From Endozoicomonas gorgoniicola (GTDB lineage: Bacteria; Pseudomonadota; Gammaproteobacteria; Pseudomonadales; Endozoicomonadaceae): a stretch of DNA of 64,000 nucleotides. Below, one piece after another: positions 41,885-51,449 of the stretch. Under the pieces are notes generated by a model, which saw only the letters and a list, made by a program, of their open reading frames with translations, had not been told where the DNA came from and did not search any database. Position 1 is the first letter of the stretch. Each line of letters opens with the position of its first letter. The position numbers and the translations under genes are program-made. The stretch covers positions 2,250,501 through 2,314,500 of the forward strand of contig NZ_JAPFCC010000001.1 of NCBI RefSeq assembly GCF_025562715.2, written 5' to 3'.

Positions 41885-42913
41885 TTATCGCACCATAAAT
41901 TCGACGTCAGTCTTCAGCTCTTTCATCATCATGCTTTTAACCAGCTGCTGTACATCATAACCTTCAAAGATAATTTTGTGCAGCCCGTCTGCCAGTGGCA
42001 TATAAACGCCCAACTCTTCAGCCTTCTGATGCACCTGACACAAAGTATTGACCCCCTCTGCTACCTGCTGAAGCGCTTCCTCTGCCTGCTTCAGGCTTTT
42101 GCCCTGTCCCAGGGCATACCCCACCTGATAGTTACGACTCAGACTGGAAGTACAGGTAGCGATCAGGTCCCCCACACCGGCAAGTCCCAGAAATGTCAGC
42201 GGATTCGCCCCCAGCTTCACGGCAAACCGGCTCATTTCGGCCAGGCTGCGCGTAATCAGCATACTCTTGGTATTTTCACCCATTTTCATGGCAGCTCCCA
42301 TACCCGTAACAATCGCATAGATATTCTTCAGGGCACCTGCCAGTTCGACCCCGTAAACATCATGGTTGGAGTAGACCCGGAAGTAATCGCAGTGCAGCAC
42401 GCCCTGAACAATTTCGCACAGGTCATCATCTTCACTGGCAATAACTGAAGCTGTCACGGCTTTGGCAACGATCTCCTTAGCCAGGTTGGGGCCACTGAGA
42501 ACACCCACCCGGATATCGGACACCTCTTCTTTGAGGATCTCGCTCATCAGGTCAAAAGTGACCGGTTCAATCCCCTTGGTGGTACTCACCACAATTTTGC
42601 CCTTCAGCAGATCGCCCGCCTGTTGTACCACTGAGCGGAAGGACTTGCTGGGGATGGCGATCAGTACGATATCGGCATCCGCAAGCACCGTCTGCAGATC
42701 CGTTGAAGCCCAGACTGACGGGTGGATAGAGAAACCCGGAAGATAGCGATGATTCACATGATCATCATTGATCCCCTGAACCTGCTCCGGATTGCGCATC
42801 CACAGGCGCACTTGATGTCCGTTGTTGGCTGAGATATCAGACAGAGCGGTGCCAAAGCTGCCGCCACCCAGAATGGCTATGGTATACTGCCTGCTGCCGT
42901 TGCTCGGTGTCAT
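41885..42913 (-). CDS. gpsA: NAD(P)-dependent glycerol-3-phosphate dehydrogenase GpsA
   Basis: A 342-residue enzyme that makes sn-glycerol 3-phosphate from dihydroxyacetone phosphate for phospholipid synthesis. The N-terminal Rossmann motif is ILGGGSFGTALSD; VLSGPNLAKEI and GVELAGALKNIYAIVTGMG, with the catalytic lysine, follow. FLGLAGVGDLIATCTSSLSRNYQVG is the substrate-site signature. It is the first gene of a gpsA-DUF4389-sixA operon and lies close to fabAB, another lipid-synthesis unit. Confidence 0.97.
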   Translation of the reverse strand: MTPSNGSRQYTIAILGGGSFGTALSDISANNGHQVRLWMRNPEQVQGINDDHVNHRYLPGFSIHPSVWASTDLQTVLADADIVLIAIPSKSFRSVVQQAGDLLKGKIVVSTTKGIEPVTFDLMSEILKEEVSDIRVGVLSGPNLAKEIVAKAVTASVIASEDDDLCEIVQGVLHCDYFRVYSNHDVYGVELAGALKNIYAIVTGMGAAMKMGENTKSMLITRSLAEMSRFAVKLGANPLTFLGLAGVGDLIATCTSSLSRNYQVGYALGQGKSLKQAEEALQQVAEGVNTLCQVHQKAEELGVYMPLADGLHKIIFEGYDVQQLVKSMMMKELKTDVEFMVR

Positions 42914-43142
42914 GTTTCGGTTTCCGGTCAGATTATTTCCTTAGAAGTCAAAATGATACCTCATAGCAAGACACTCAGCAGCATAGAGTATGCGTTAACG
43001 AATAAATCTGTGCGTAAATGTGTCCACAAATATGAGGGGTGTTCCTTCACTGTTGTAATTTTGTTAAATGCCCCCAAATAGGCATGATGTGCAACGAGAG
43101 CAATGGTATAGTTCAGCACAAAAGAGAGAGCAGACACAAGCC

Positions 43143-43224
43143 GCTATGAGCGCATAAACAGCCATGAGCGCATAAACAGCCATGAGCGCATAAATAGCCA
43201 TGAGCGCATAAATAGCCATGAGCG
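43143..43224. repeat. 18-bp tandem repeat upstream of fabA
   Basis: Four and a half copies of an 18-bp unit GCCATGAGCGCATAAA(C/T)A, with a single C/T variant switching between halves. The array sits in the fabA leader, about 140 bp before its start. It is flanked by AGCCGCT and AGCGGCT, inversely related. Copy number may vary. Confidence 0.9.
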
Positions 43225-43364
43225 GCTCTTTATGAAAATAGAGCTGTTCAAAAAGCAGCTATCATACGCACACAGAATGACGGAACCTACAGAGCGTTTC
43301 CGATTGCCCATTGACTGCGTCCGGACTGAATGCTGATGCAGACACTTCATGGAATAACGAACGA

Positions 43365-43877
43365 ATGAAGCAACAATCCTTCGAAAAAGACGATCTGATC
43401 AGCTGTTCACAAGGTGAACTGTTTGGCCCGGGCAATGCACAACTGCCTGCCCCCGATATGCTGATGCTGGATCGCATTGCCCATATCTCCGACGAAGGCG
43501 GCGCCTATGGCAAGGGCGAAATCATTGCCGAACTGGACATCACGCCAGACCTGTGGTTTTTTGACTGCCATTTCCCGGGTGACCCGGTGATGCCTGGCTG
43601 TCTGGGGCTTGATGCCATGTGGCAGCTGGTAGGCTTTTTCCTGGGCTGGCAGGGCAATCCGGGCCGGGGCCGGGCGCTGGGCTGTGGTGAAGTGAAGTTC
43701 ACTGGCCAGATTCTGCCGACCAGTAAGAAAGTAACCTATCGGATCAATATCAAGCGCGTTATTGCCCGCAAACTGGTACTGGGCATTGCTGACGGCAGTG
43801 TCAGCGTCGATGGCAGAGAGATTTATACTGCCGAAGGGCTGCGCGTTGGTCTGTTCCAGAACACAGACTCTTTCTGA
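43365..43877 (+). CDS. fabA: 3-hydroxydecanoyl-ACP dehydratase/isomerase FabA
   Basis: A 170-residue enzyme that makes and isomerises trans-2-decenoyl-ACP to the cis-3 form, the branch point to unsaturated fatty acids. The catalytic His69 is in FDCHFPGDPVMPG and Asp84-equivalent in LGLDAMWQL (Asp83). The start at 43365 matches the E. coli N terminus; upstream in-frame codons are not family-like. It forms an operon with fabB, 29 nt downstream. Confidence 0.96.
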   Translation: MKQQSFEKDDLISCSQGELFGPGNAQLPAPDMLMLDRIAHISDEGGAYGKGEIIAELDITPDLWFFDCHFPGDPVMPGCLGLDAMWQLVGFFLGWQGNPGRGRALGCGEVKFTGQILPTSKKVTYRINIKRVIARKLVLGIADGSVSVDGREIYTAEGLRVGLFQNTDSF

Positions 43878-43906
43878 TTTCATTCAGCTAATTCAGGTTT
43901 ACACAA

Positions 43907-45124
43907 ATGAAACGAGTTGTAATTACAGGGATCGGCATCACTTCCTGCCTGGGTAACACTCAGGACGCAGTGGCCGACTCTCTCAAGCAGGGACGTTCCG
44001 GCATTCGCTTCAACGAAAGTTATGCTGAGCAGGGATTCCGCAGTCAGGTGTCTGGCAGTGTTGACATTGACCTGAGCGAACACATTGACCGCAAAACCGT
44101 TCGCTTTATGGGCAGCGCCGCTGCCTATGCCTACATTGCCATGAAACAGGCGATTGAAGACGCTGGTCTGGCCGAAGACCAGGTCTCTAACCCACGAACC
44201 GGCCTGATTGCAGCCTCCGGCGGAGCCTCTTCCGAAAACATCGTTGAGTCTGCCGACATTATGCGCAGCAAAGGCGTTAAGCGTGTTGGCCCATACCGTG
44301 TGACCCGCACCATGGGCAGCACCGTTTCAGCCTGTCTGGCAACACCGTTCAAGATTAAGGGTGTTAACTACTCCATTACGTCTGCCTGTGCCACCAGCGC
44401 ACACTGTATTGGCAACGCGGTAGAACAGATTCAACTGGGCAAACAGGATATTGTCTTTGCCGGTGGCGGTGAAGAAGAACACTGGACCCAGACCGGCCTG
44501 TTTGATGCCATGGGCGCGCTGAGTACCAAATATAATGACACACCGGACAAAGCTTCCCGGGCTTACGATGCTGACCGTGATGGTTTTGTTATTGCGGGCG
44601 GCGGCGGCATGGTGGTCGTTGAAGAACTGGAACATGCCCTGGCACGGGGCGCTACAATCTACGCGGAAATCGTCGGTTACGGTGCCTCCTCTGATGGTTA
44701 TGACATGGTCGCCCCATCCGGTGAAGGCGCTATTCGCTGCATGAAGATGGCACTGGAAACCGTTGACGGTCCTGTTGACTACATCAACACCCACGGCACT
44801 TCAACTCCAGTGGGCGACGTTGCTGAGCTGAAAGCGCTGAAAGAAGTGTTTGGCAATGATATGCCTACCATCAGTTCCACCAAATCCCTCTCTGGTCACT
44901 CCCTGGGGGCTGCCGGCGTACAGGAAGCCATTTACTGCCTGCTGATGATGAAGCACGACTTTATCACCGCCTCAGCTAATGTTGAGACTGTCGATCCGGA
45001 AGCTAAAGGTCTGCCCATTCTGGTGGGAGACGCTAAAGAACAAAAGCTGAACCGCATCCTGTCTAACAGCTTCGGCTTTGGTGGCACAAACGCCTGTCTG
45101 GTGATGCAGCGCTACGATAGCTGA
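43907..45124 (+). CDS. fabB: 3-oxoacyl-ACP synthase I FabB
   Basis: A 405-residue KAS I enzyme that elongates unsaturated acyl-ACP chains. The catalytic Cys161 is in SITSACATSAHC, His in NTHGTSTPVGD (about 295) and His in KSLSGHSLGAAG (about 330). The length is standard (E. coli FabB 406). It follows fabA directly in the conserved fabAB unit. Confidence 0.97.
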   Translation: MKRVVITGIGITSCLGNTQDAVADSLKQGRSGIRFNESYAEQGFRSQVSGSVDIDLSEHIDRKTVRFMGSAAAYAYIAMKQAIEDAGLAEDQVSNPRTGLIAASGGASSENIVESADIMRSKGVKRVGPYRVTRTMGSTVSACLATPFKIKGVNYSITSACATSAHCIGNAVEQIQLGKQDIVFAGGGEEEHWTQTGLFDAMGALSTKYNDTPDKASRAYDADRDGFVIAGGGGMVVVEELEHALARGATIYAEIVGYGASSDGYDMVAPSGEGAIRCMKMALETVDGPVDYINTHGTSTPVGDVAELKALKEVFGNDMPTISSTKSLSGHSLGAAGVQEAIYCLLMMKHDFITASANVETVDPEAKGLPILVGDAKEQKLNRILSNSFGFGGTNACLVMQRYDS

Positions 45125-45391
45125 TGTAGAAGCTGATACACCTGAAGACCGCTCTCCGATAACCCGGTCAGCGTTCAGAGCTGCCTTCTTCAGAAGGTGG
45201 CTCAACCCTCTACCCCTAAGCACCCCGCAGTCCCATCAAATATTCTGCCGCAAATCATCGCTGTGGTGTTTAGCTGGCTGGATGTTGATCATGCCTTTTT
45301 CTCGCATAACGGTTTGGAAATTGAAAAAGATAAGAGCTATGTTCATTAGCTAATAAAGTCAACGCAGTCCTGACAAAATAACTGAATACGA

Positions 45392-46540
45392 ATGAATAAT
45401 ATTACTACTGCCGGGCTGATCCTATTTAGCCTCTGCTGGTTCTCTTTGCCACTGTCTGCAAACAATATCTATCCGTGGTTGGCAAAGACCGTCACCCTCC
45501 ATAATGACAAAACCAGAAACAATAATTACGAACTTAACCCCCGCTTACCGGAAGGCTGCTCCTCAGGTCCCTGCCCGAAGCGCTCACTGATGCGTGCTTA
45601 CCAGGAGCTACAGTTCAAAGGCCTGAAAAGAAATCAAGCCATTCCCACCCACGATAAAGACGGAAAGACCCTGCGAGTGGTCACCTATAATGTGCATTTC
45701 TGGCAACAGGCTGGCAATGAACACTTTTCAACGTCAGAGAATGTCGCCAATGAATTGATTAAAGAAATGGTAGCCATGAATGCAGATGTTTATTTATTGC
45801 AGGAGGTCGCTTTCGAACAGAATATCATTCATCGCCTGCTCAAAGCGCTCAATATGTCTGACAATCAGTACTATTTCTGCCCGGAGTCAGGCAACTTCAA
45901 AAACGCTCTTCCTGTAGGCAACCTGACTTTGATACGTAAAAAAGCTAAGTACCTCTATACCAGTTACTATTTTTATAATCCAACTGTGACTGGTACAGAT
46001 TTTCTTCCCCATGATGGCATCCTGACTGACACCCCATCATTACAAGGACGATGTGCCATTATTAATACCATTATTCCAGACGGAACGGATCAGGCACTAC
46101 AAATTGTTAACATACATCTTGACCATACCGATGACAGTCAGCATAAAACATTGCAACTAGAGGGTACTTTGAAAAAGATTGCTGCTGATCCCTATTATCC
46201 TCAAATAGGCACCCTTCTTATTGGCGGCGACCTCAACACCCCGATGGCAAGACAGCTGCCAGAAAGAAAGCGTCTTGCCATTACACGCGATGCCCGGTCA
46301 AGAAATACAACAGTAGACTTACATTTACTGGAACTGCTGGAACAACATGGCTATACAGACTCTTTTGACCACGCCTGCATTGCTCCCCCCGGAGCAACCG
46401 TCTGGTCATTGATCCGTATTGATTACCTGTTCCTTAAACCCCAGAATCACAACAATGCCTGCTTCACTGGCCAGTACCTGTTTCATACGCTTAACAGCGA
46501 TCACAGCGCCCTGGTGTTTGATATCAAATTCACGCCATAA
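45392..46540 (+). CDS. Exported endonuclease/exonuclease/phosphatase-fold protein
   Basis: A 382-residue protein with a signal peptide ending SANN (about 24). The mature part has the EEP motifs in order: VVTYNVHFW (about 94-102), LLQEV with the metal-binding Glu, IVNIHLDHT, IGGDLNTP, RIDYLF and SDHSALVFDI. The fold covers DNases, phosphatases, sphingomyelinases and inositol phosphatases, so the substrate cannot be told. Export makes a phospholipase C/sphingomyelinase or extracellular nuclease role plausible. No ribosome site is strong. Confidence 0.82.
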   Translation: MNNITTAGLILFSLCWFSLPLSANNIYPWLAKTVTLHNDKTRNNNYELNPRLPEGCSSGPCPKRSLMRAYQELQFKGLKRNQAIPTHDKDGKTLRVVTYNVHFWQQAGNEHFSTSENVANELIKEMVAMNADVYLLQEVAFEQNIIHRLLKALNMSDNQYYFCPESGNFKNALPVGNLTLIRKKAKYLYTSYYFYNPTVTGTDFLPHDGILTDTPSLQGRCAIINTIIPDGTDQALQIVNIHLDHTDDSQHKTLQLEGTLKKIAADPYYPQIGTLLIGGDLNTPMARQLPERKRLAITRDARSRNTTVDLHLLELLEQHGYTDSFDHACIAPPGATVWSLIRIDYLFLKPQNHNNACFTGQYLFHTLNSDHSALVFDIKFTP

Positions 46541-46574
46541 GCTGACTGCTTATGGCTATTTTGAACTTATCTAT

Positions 46575-46781
46575 GGAGCCTGTCGGACTTAAGCGTCCGC
46601 AGCGAGGATTGCAAGAAATTGAGGATAAAAATTTCTGATTTTGAGGCGAATAGCGAGCTATTCAACGAGAAAGCAGGAATTTTTAGACCAATTTATTGCA
46701 ACCGCACGACGGCATGGATGCCGGAGCTAGGGCAACGCAGGAGCAGTTGCCGGTAGGACAGTCTTAAGTCCGACAGGCTCC
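46575..46781. mobile_element. 207-bp MITE-like element
   Basis: Bounded by perfect 19-bp inverted repeats GGAGCCTGTCGGACTTAAG and flanked by TAT on both sides (46572-46574, 46782-46784). It has no coding capacity. It contains an internal GAATAGC-GA-GCTATTC palindrome. A shorter diverged relative lies at 54039-54140. None of the four complete IS ends in this window match, so the mobilising transposase is unknown. The inserted end borders the stop codon of the next gene. Confidence 0.8.
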
Positions 46782-47626
46782 TATGACAATATGTCGTTAA
46801 TTCGCCCTGCTACAAACTCCGTTGAGCCATCCATGTGAAAATGATGTGTGCCATCTACAGCGTGAAAATGCACATTAGGAAAACGCTCGGTACTGTGTCC
46901 GACAATCGAGTCAACCACACCTTTTTCGGCATAAAACATGTGGGCATCACACTCAAGGGCATCAACAAATGACATGGCCTGCTCCGGCGTAAACCGTAAA
47001 GGCGAAGACAGCGTGAGCCTTGGATCGGTTCGCCAGGTCCAGGCATCGCCATCCAGATAAAGCGCCCGCTCTACCAACAGGGCAGATGATTCCCGGCTGA
47101 CCGGAAACTGTCCAAAAGATCGGATACGAACAGCGTGTTCCATAGTCTTGAAACGATTAATGGTTTTACCTTTACGGTAAGCCCGGCGCTGCTCAATATA
47201 GTCAGCCAGAACCCTTGGAGCATCTTCCGGTTTTCTAGGCCAGGGATACAGTCCATCAATACAGATCAGATGCTCGACCCGCTCCTTTAAAACGGTGGAT
47301 GCCATAACAGAAACCACAGCTCCCAGCGAATGCCCCATCAGACTGAAGCTCTGCAGATCTAATGTGTCAGCAATATCAATGATGTCTTCAACATAGTTCC
47401 AGACGCAGTAATCCATATCCGCCGGACGATGCTGTGAACGTCCATGCCCGGCCAGATCGACAGCGATCAGTCGTATATTCTTTAACAGCGGGGCAACGGG
47501 GGTAAAACTGGCAGCATTGTCCATCCAGCCGTGAAAAGCCAGAACCGGTTTTGCCTCCGGGTCACCCCACTCCAGGCCGGAAAATACCATTCGCCCTGTA
47601 TTGATCTCAATATCCCCGGGCTGCAT
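46781..47626 (-). CDS. Alpha/beta-hydrolase fold protein
   Basis: A 281-residue alpha/beta hydrolase. The oxyanion motif FHGWMDNAASF (about 31-41), nucleophile elbow GHSLGAVVS (Ser about 99) and C-terminal His in DGTHHFHMDG are present. Substrate unknown. No signal peptide, so cytoplasmic. Its stop codon TAG at 46781-46783 straddles the border of the MITE-like element and is recreated by it. Confidence 0.88.
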   Translation of the reverse strand: MQPGDIEINTGRMVFSGLEWGDPEAKPVLAFHGWMDNAASFTPVAPLLKNIRLIAVDLAGHGRSQHRPADMDYCVWNYVEDIIDIADTLDLQSFSLMGHSLGAVVSVMASTVLKERVEHLICIDGLYPWPRKPEDAPRVLADYIEQRRAYRKGKTINRFKTMEHAVRIRSFGQFPVSRESSALLVERALYLDGDAWTWRTDPRLTLSSPLRFTPEQAMSFVDALECDAHMFYAEKGVVDSIVGHSTERFPNVHFHAVDGTHHFHMDGSTEFVAGRINDILS

Positions 47627-47738
47627 AGCACACTCCTGTCAGCCTATTTTTCAATGGCTTAACCTTCTTAATAGTCAACAAAGCGCGTTAGTGTATTACA
47701 GCTGAAGCCATATGTCAGGAAGGAGTGTTGCGTTAAAA

Positions 47739-49046
47739 CTATTCACCCACCGCTAGCAGCAAAGGCAGGCTTTGCAGTCGTTTTATAATTCGATCCAGCA
47801 TGGCAGGGTAAAGCGGGTGACGCACCAGATCTGAGTGAGCCTCCGTTGTCAGTCCCTGGGGCAACCAGGCAACTTCCGGCATAAAAGTCTGCTCACCCCG
47901 GTTCTGCAGTAAAAACTGCTGAGCCAGCCTGGCCTGCTCCTCACTGCCCGTGAGTGCCGTAGCAAAGCGTATACCCGCCATATTGGCGGTTAAATCCGAA
48001 AAACTGAAACCACTGCCTCCCGCCCTGGCATCAGCCTTCTCTTTACTGATTCCTATATTCAGGGCGGTCTGTTCATCCAGAGTCAGGGCCAGAGCGGCAC
48101 TGACCAGAAAGTGCTGGGTAAGGTCAAAACGCCCCCTGAGGATAATGGGGCGATCCATAAATCTGGGCTTAATGCCAGGACCCAATAAAGATCGAACCGA
48201 ATCGTCCGCCACCTGAATCGCGAAAGCCCGGATCATACGACGATTCTCATCAACAGCACTGGCCTGCTCGCTGCGCGACACCGCCAGCCCTACCATGGTT
48301 CGCAATAAATAGGACATGGGAATATCAGACAGGGAATGCTGAGAAGCAGCCGCTGCCAGAACACTGAGATAAAGCTCTATGGCGGCTTTTTCTTCCTTAT
48401 CACCTAAAACCAGCTCCTCCGCCTGAGCTTTGAGGGTTTCTCGTAACTCTTTGTTGGAGCGATACACAAGAACAGCTTTATCGGGCAGAATATCAAAACG
48501 CTTGACGGCACCGGTAACGGTTTTCCAGAGTCTGGCGCGATTTTCAGGGAGCGCAGGGTAAACCACTTCAGTCCATACCCAGCTTATCCACTCACCGGCT
48601 AAAGTCACACTCCCCATCATAACAGAATCCCAGCTGGGAACCCCTTCATGACCTGAAAATACCAGCTCAACATTCATAAACCGGGGCTGATCAAGCTGAA
48701 TCTTTGTACTGACTTTCACCACCAGCTTATCATCAGTAAATGCGGTATCAGCGCCATAAATTTTCACCCACTCCTGCCCTGCCTGGTTCAGTCGGCTGGA
48801 CCAGTAAAAAATCAGTGAGCGCAAATCCTGGTCATTAATTTCAACACGAAATAACTTGTTCGAATCCACATCAGACTTCACCTGGGCAATCCAGTGTTCC
48901 GCCCGCTCAATAGATGGCGTCGAATCTTTCCAGCCCTTAACAACTGGCACAGGCTCAAGGGAGACGATAAGCCACGTTAAAACGGCACCGAAAAACAAGG
49001 CCAGAAGAATAAACAGCCCACTAAAAACTTTGAAGATAGCTCCCAC
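47739..49046 (-). CDS. Membrane-anchored protein of unknown function
   Basis: A 435-residue protein with one N-terminal membrane segment (FSGLFILLALFFGAVLTWLIVSLEP), the rest predicted outside the cytoplasm. The mature part mixes beta-rich and helical sections, including a PDKAVLVYRSNKELRETLKAQ helix. I recognise no domain. It lies between phhA and the hydrolase gene, on its own. Confidence 0.65.
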   Translation of the reverse strand: MGAIFKVFSGLFILLALFFGAVLTWLIVSLEPVPVVKGWKDSTPSIERAEHWIAQVKSDVDSNKLFRVEINDQDLRSLIFYWSSRLNQAGQEWVKIYGADTAFTDDKLVVKVSTKIQLDQPRFMNVELVFSGHEGVPSWDSVMMGSVTLAGEWISWVWTEVVYPALPENRARLWKTVTGAVKRFDILPDKAVLVYRSNKELRETLKAQAEELVLGDKEEKAAIELYLSVLAAAASQHSLSDIPMSYLLRTMVGLAVSRSEQASAVDENRRMIRAFAIQVADDSVRSLLGPGIKPRFMDRPIILRGRFDLTQHFLVSAALALTLDEQTALNIGISKEKADARAGGSGFSFSDLTANMAGIRFATALTGSEEQARLAQQFLLQNRGEQTFMPEVAWLPQGLTTEAHSDLVRHPLYPAMLDRIIKRLQSLPLLLAVGE

Positions 49047-49171
49047 AGTCTGCTTCCTGTTGTGAATATCAGGTAAAACCCTGCTGTATAAGCTATCGGC
49101 GGCTTTGGTCAGGAAATCACCGGGTCAGAAAAGTCTTCTTAACCCGGTGCAGCTGGCAATGAAAGGACTGA

Positions 49172-49966
49172 TTACAAACTGCTCGAATCAGGTTGCGGGA
49201 ATAAGGGGTCATACATTGGCTGTTTCATGGCTTCCCTGACCAGGCTAAGCAGGTCAGACTCTCCCAACACCTGCAAATCAGCCAGCGCATTGATCACGAA
49301 ATAAACCGGCTGAACAATATCGATACGATAGGGCGTACGCAGCGCCCTGTTGACCCCGAACGGTTGATGGGTGGGTTTACTGCCAAGGCAGGAGAGTGTT
49401 TCTTTATAGCTGGAAAGAATTCCCCCACCATAGATGCGTTTTCCCCGGCTGGTTTCAAGCAATCCGAATTCCACTGTAAACCAGTACAATCTGGCCAGAT
49501 AAACCCGTTCTTCCTTACTGGCTCCCAAACCCACCTTGCCAAAGGTCTGGGTCAGGGAAGCAAAAGCCGGATTGGTCAGTAGTGGGCAGTGACCGAATAT
49601 CTCATGGAAAATATCCGGCTCCTCCAGGTAATCCAACTCGTCCCGGGCTCGAATAAACGTCGCAACCGGAAACTGCTTATCTGCCAGTAACTGAAAAAAA
49701 CGGTCAAATGAGATCAGCGCCGGAACCCGGGCAACACCCCAGCCTGTCGCTTTTTCCAGAACCTCAGAAACCTCCGATAGTTGAGGAATAGTATCCGGCG
49801 ACAGCCCCAGCAGTTCCAGACCGGAAATAAACTCATCACAGGCACGATTCGGGAGAATCTTTATCTGCCGATTATAAAGAATGCTCCAGGTTTCATGTTC
49901 TTCATCCGGATAATGGATAAAACCCTGTTCATCCGGTTTTCTAGCCGTATATTTTGATGATTTCAT
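49172..49966 (-). CDS. phhA: Phenylalanine-4-hydroxylase PhhA
   Basis: A 264-residue pterin- and iron-dependent monooxygenase, close to bacterial PhhA (262 in Pseudomonas). The iron ligands are His121 and His126 in DIFHEIFGHCPLL and Glu166 in YWFTVEFGLL. It converts phenylalanine to tyrosine. The gene starts 2 nt after hpd, so tyrosine formation and its onward catabolism are coupled in an hpd-phhA operon. A pterin carbinolamine dehydratase (phhB) is not next to it. Confidence 0.95.
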   Translation of the reverse strand: MKSSKYTARKPDEQGFIHYPDEEHETWSILYNRQIKILPNRACDEFISGLELLGLSPDTIPQLSEVSEVLEKATGWGVARVPALISFDRFFQLLADKQFPVATFIRARDELDYLEEPDIFHEIFGHCPLLTNPAFASLTQTFGKVGLGASKEERVYLARLYWFTVEFGLLETSRGKRIYGGGILSSYKETLSCLGSKPTHQPFGVNRALRTPYRIDIVQPVYFVINALADLQVLGESDLLSLVREAMKQPMYDPLFPQPDSSSL

Positions 49967-49968
49967 AA

Positions 49969-51057
49969 TTACTCATCCCTGAGAACTCCACGACGAATCT
50001 GGTCTCGCTCAATACTCTCAAACAGAGCCTTGAAATTACCTTCACCAAAGCCTTCATCTCCTTTGCGCTGGATAATCTCAAAAAAGATCGGACCAATCAC
50101 CGTCTTGGTAAAAATCTGCAGCAACAAGCCATCTCCGGTAGCATTGGTCTGCCCGCCATCCAACAAAATACCCCTCTTTTTCAATGCGCTTTCATCTTCA
50201 TCATGCCAGGGCAACCGTTCAGACAACATTTCATAATAAGTATCTGGCGGTGACGGCATAAACCCGGTTCCCAGCTCGCGCATACGATCAACGGTTTCGA
50301 AAATATTCCGGCTGGTCAGGGCGATATGCTGAATCCCCTCTCCATTGTACTGCTCCAGATACTCGGCAATCTGGCTTTTGTCATCAGAAGATTCATTGAT
50401 AGGAATTTTTACTTTGCCACAGGGACTGGTCATTGCCCTGGACCTCAGGCCTGTCAGTTTACCTTCGATATCAAAGTAGCGAATTTCCTTGAAGTTAAAC
50501 AGCCGCTCATAAAAGCCGGCCCATTTGTTCATATCGCCCATGGCGACGTTGTGGGTCAGATGATCCAGCACTTCCAGACCAACACCGTCTTTATCTGAAG
50601 TCTTTGATGCCGGTAACGTTTCGAATTCATCGTCAAAAATGGAACCGTCTTCGCCATAGCGGTCGACAAGGTAGAGCAGGCTATGACCAATACCTTTAAT
50701 ACAGGGAACCTCACCAAGCTCAGAACCACCGGCGTCGGCACCCAGAGACAGCGCACGATCAAAGGCGTAGTCGGCATCAGCGACCCTTATGCCAAAAGAA
50801 CAGGCACAGGGACCATGGACTTCATAAAACGACCGGCCAAATGAAGTCGCCTCTCCATTGACCAGAAAACGGATGTCCCCCTGTTCGTAGAGAGTAATAT
50901 CTTTGGATTTATGCTTTCTGGCTGGCACAAAACCAAAACTCTGGAAAAGCTGATGAAGCTCCTGCGGATTGGCTGAAGCAAATTCAACAAACTCAAATCC
51001 GTCGGTACCCATCGGATTACTGTCAGTAATTAACTGCGTTCGATTCGTTTCCTTCAT
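49969..51057 (-). CDS. hpd: 4-hydroxyphenylpyruvate dioxygenase
   Basis: A 362-residue non-haem iron dioxygenase that turns 4-hydroxyphenylpyruvate into homogentisate in tyrosine catabolism. There are two vicinal-oxygen-chelate halves. The C-terminal half carries the metal ligands in LDHLTHNV (His), GIQHIALTS (His) and PIFFEIIQRKGDEGFGEGNF (Glu). Length and C-terminal motif are standard. It is first in a two-gene operon with phhA. Homogentisate can also give rise to pyomelanin if not further degraded. Confidence 0.96.
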   Translation of the reverse strand: MKETNRTQLITDSNPMGTDGFEFVEFASANPQELHQLFQSFGFVPARKHKSKDITLYEQGDIRFLVNGEATSFGRSFYEVHGPCACSFGIRVADADYAFDRALSLGADAGGSELGEVPCIKGIGHSLLYLVDRYGEDGSIFDDEFETLPASKTSDKDGVGLEVLDHLTHNVAMGDMNKWAGFYERLFNFKEIRYFDIEGKLTGLRSRAMTSPCGKVKIPINESSDDKSQIAEYLEQYNGEGIQHIALTSRNIFETVDRMRELGTGFMPSPPDTYYEMLSERLPWHDEDESALKKRGILLDGGQTNATGDGLLLQIFTKTVIGPIFFEIIQRKGDEGFGEGNFKALFESIERDQIRRGVLRDE

Positions 51058-51132
51058 GAATTACCCTCACTGATATCGGGATAACAGTATAGTTAAGAGC
51101 GGTTGCGGTACTGTTTTTTTGTTGTGAACTGA

Positions 51133-51366
51133 ATCTCTATTGTCGGTTATCTACTCATCCAGTATATCGACCACAAGGCGCAGTACAACCACTCATTTGA
51201 AAGTCACGGTCAATCATTAGCATGCTGCCGGAACTCCGGGGCAAGAATTGTCCGCCTGGAAGAAGGCAAACCGGCAGAGGCTATGAAAGACCACCATCCA
51301 GACGATTTTGCCTGGCTCTCCACCCATCCGAACTTTATTTTCTTTGAATGTAAAAAGCTCGACTGA
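51133..51366 (+). other. Open reading frame lacking a normal start codon
   Basis: 77 sense codons with no in-frame ATG, GTG or TTG near the 5' end. The C-terminal part reads RIVRLEEGKPAEAMKDHHPDDFAWLSTHPNFIFFECKKLD, which has a protein-like composition. It may be the tail of a truncated gene or chance. I recognise no family. A minus-strand frame over 51210-51866 was judged a shadow. Confidence 0.3.
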
Positions 51367-51449
51367 CCCATACCGACAGAGGTTTCTGAACTATCTTTGT
51401 CTCTGACTTTCAGCGGACTTTCAGCGGACTCTTTCAATGGAGAACGATC

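Noticed and set aside
43143..43224. Short tandem repeat array considered as CRISPR
   Set aside because: There are no unique spacers between units, only contiguous 18-bp copies.
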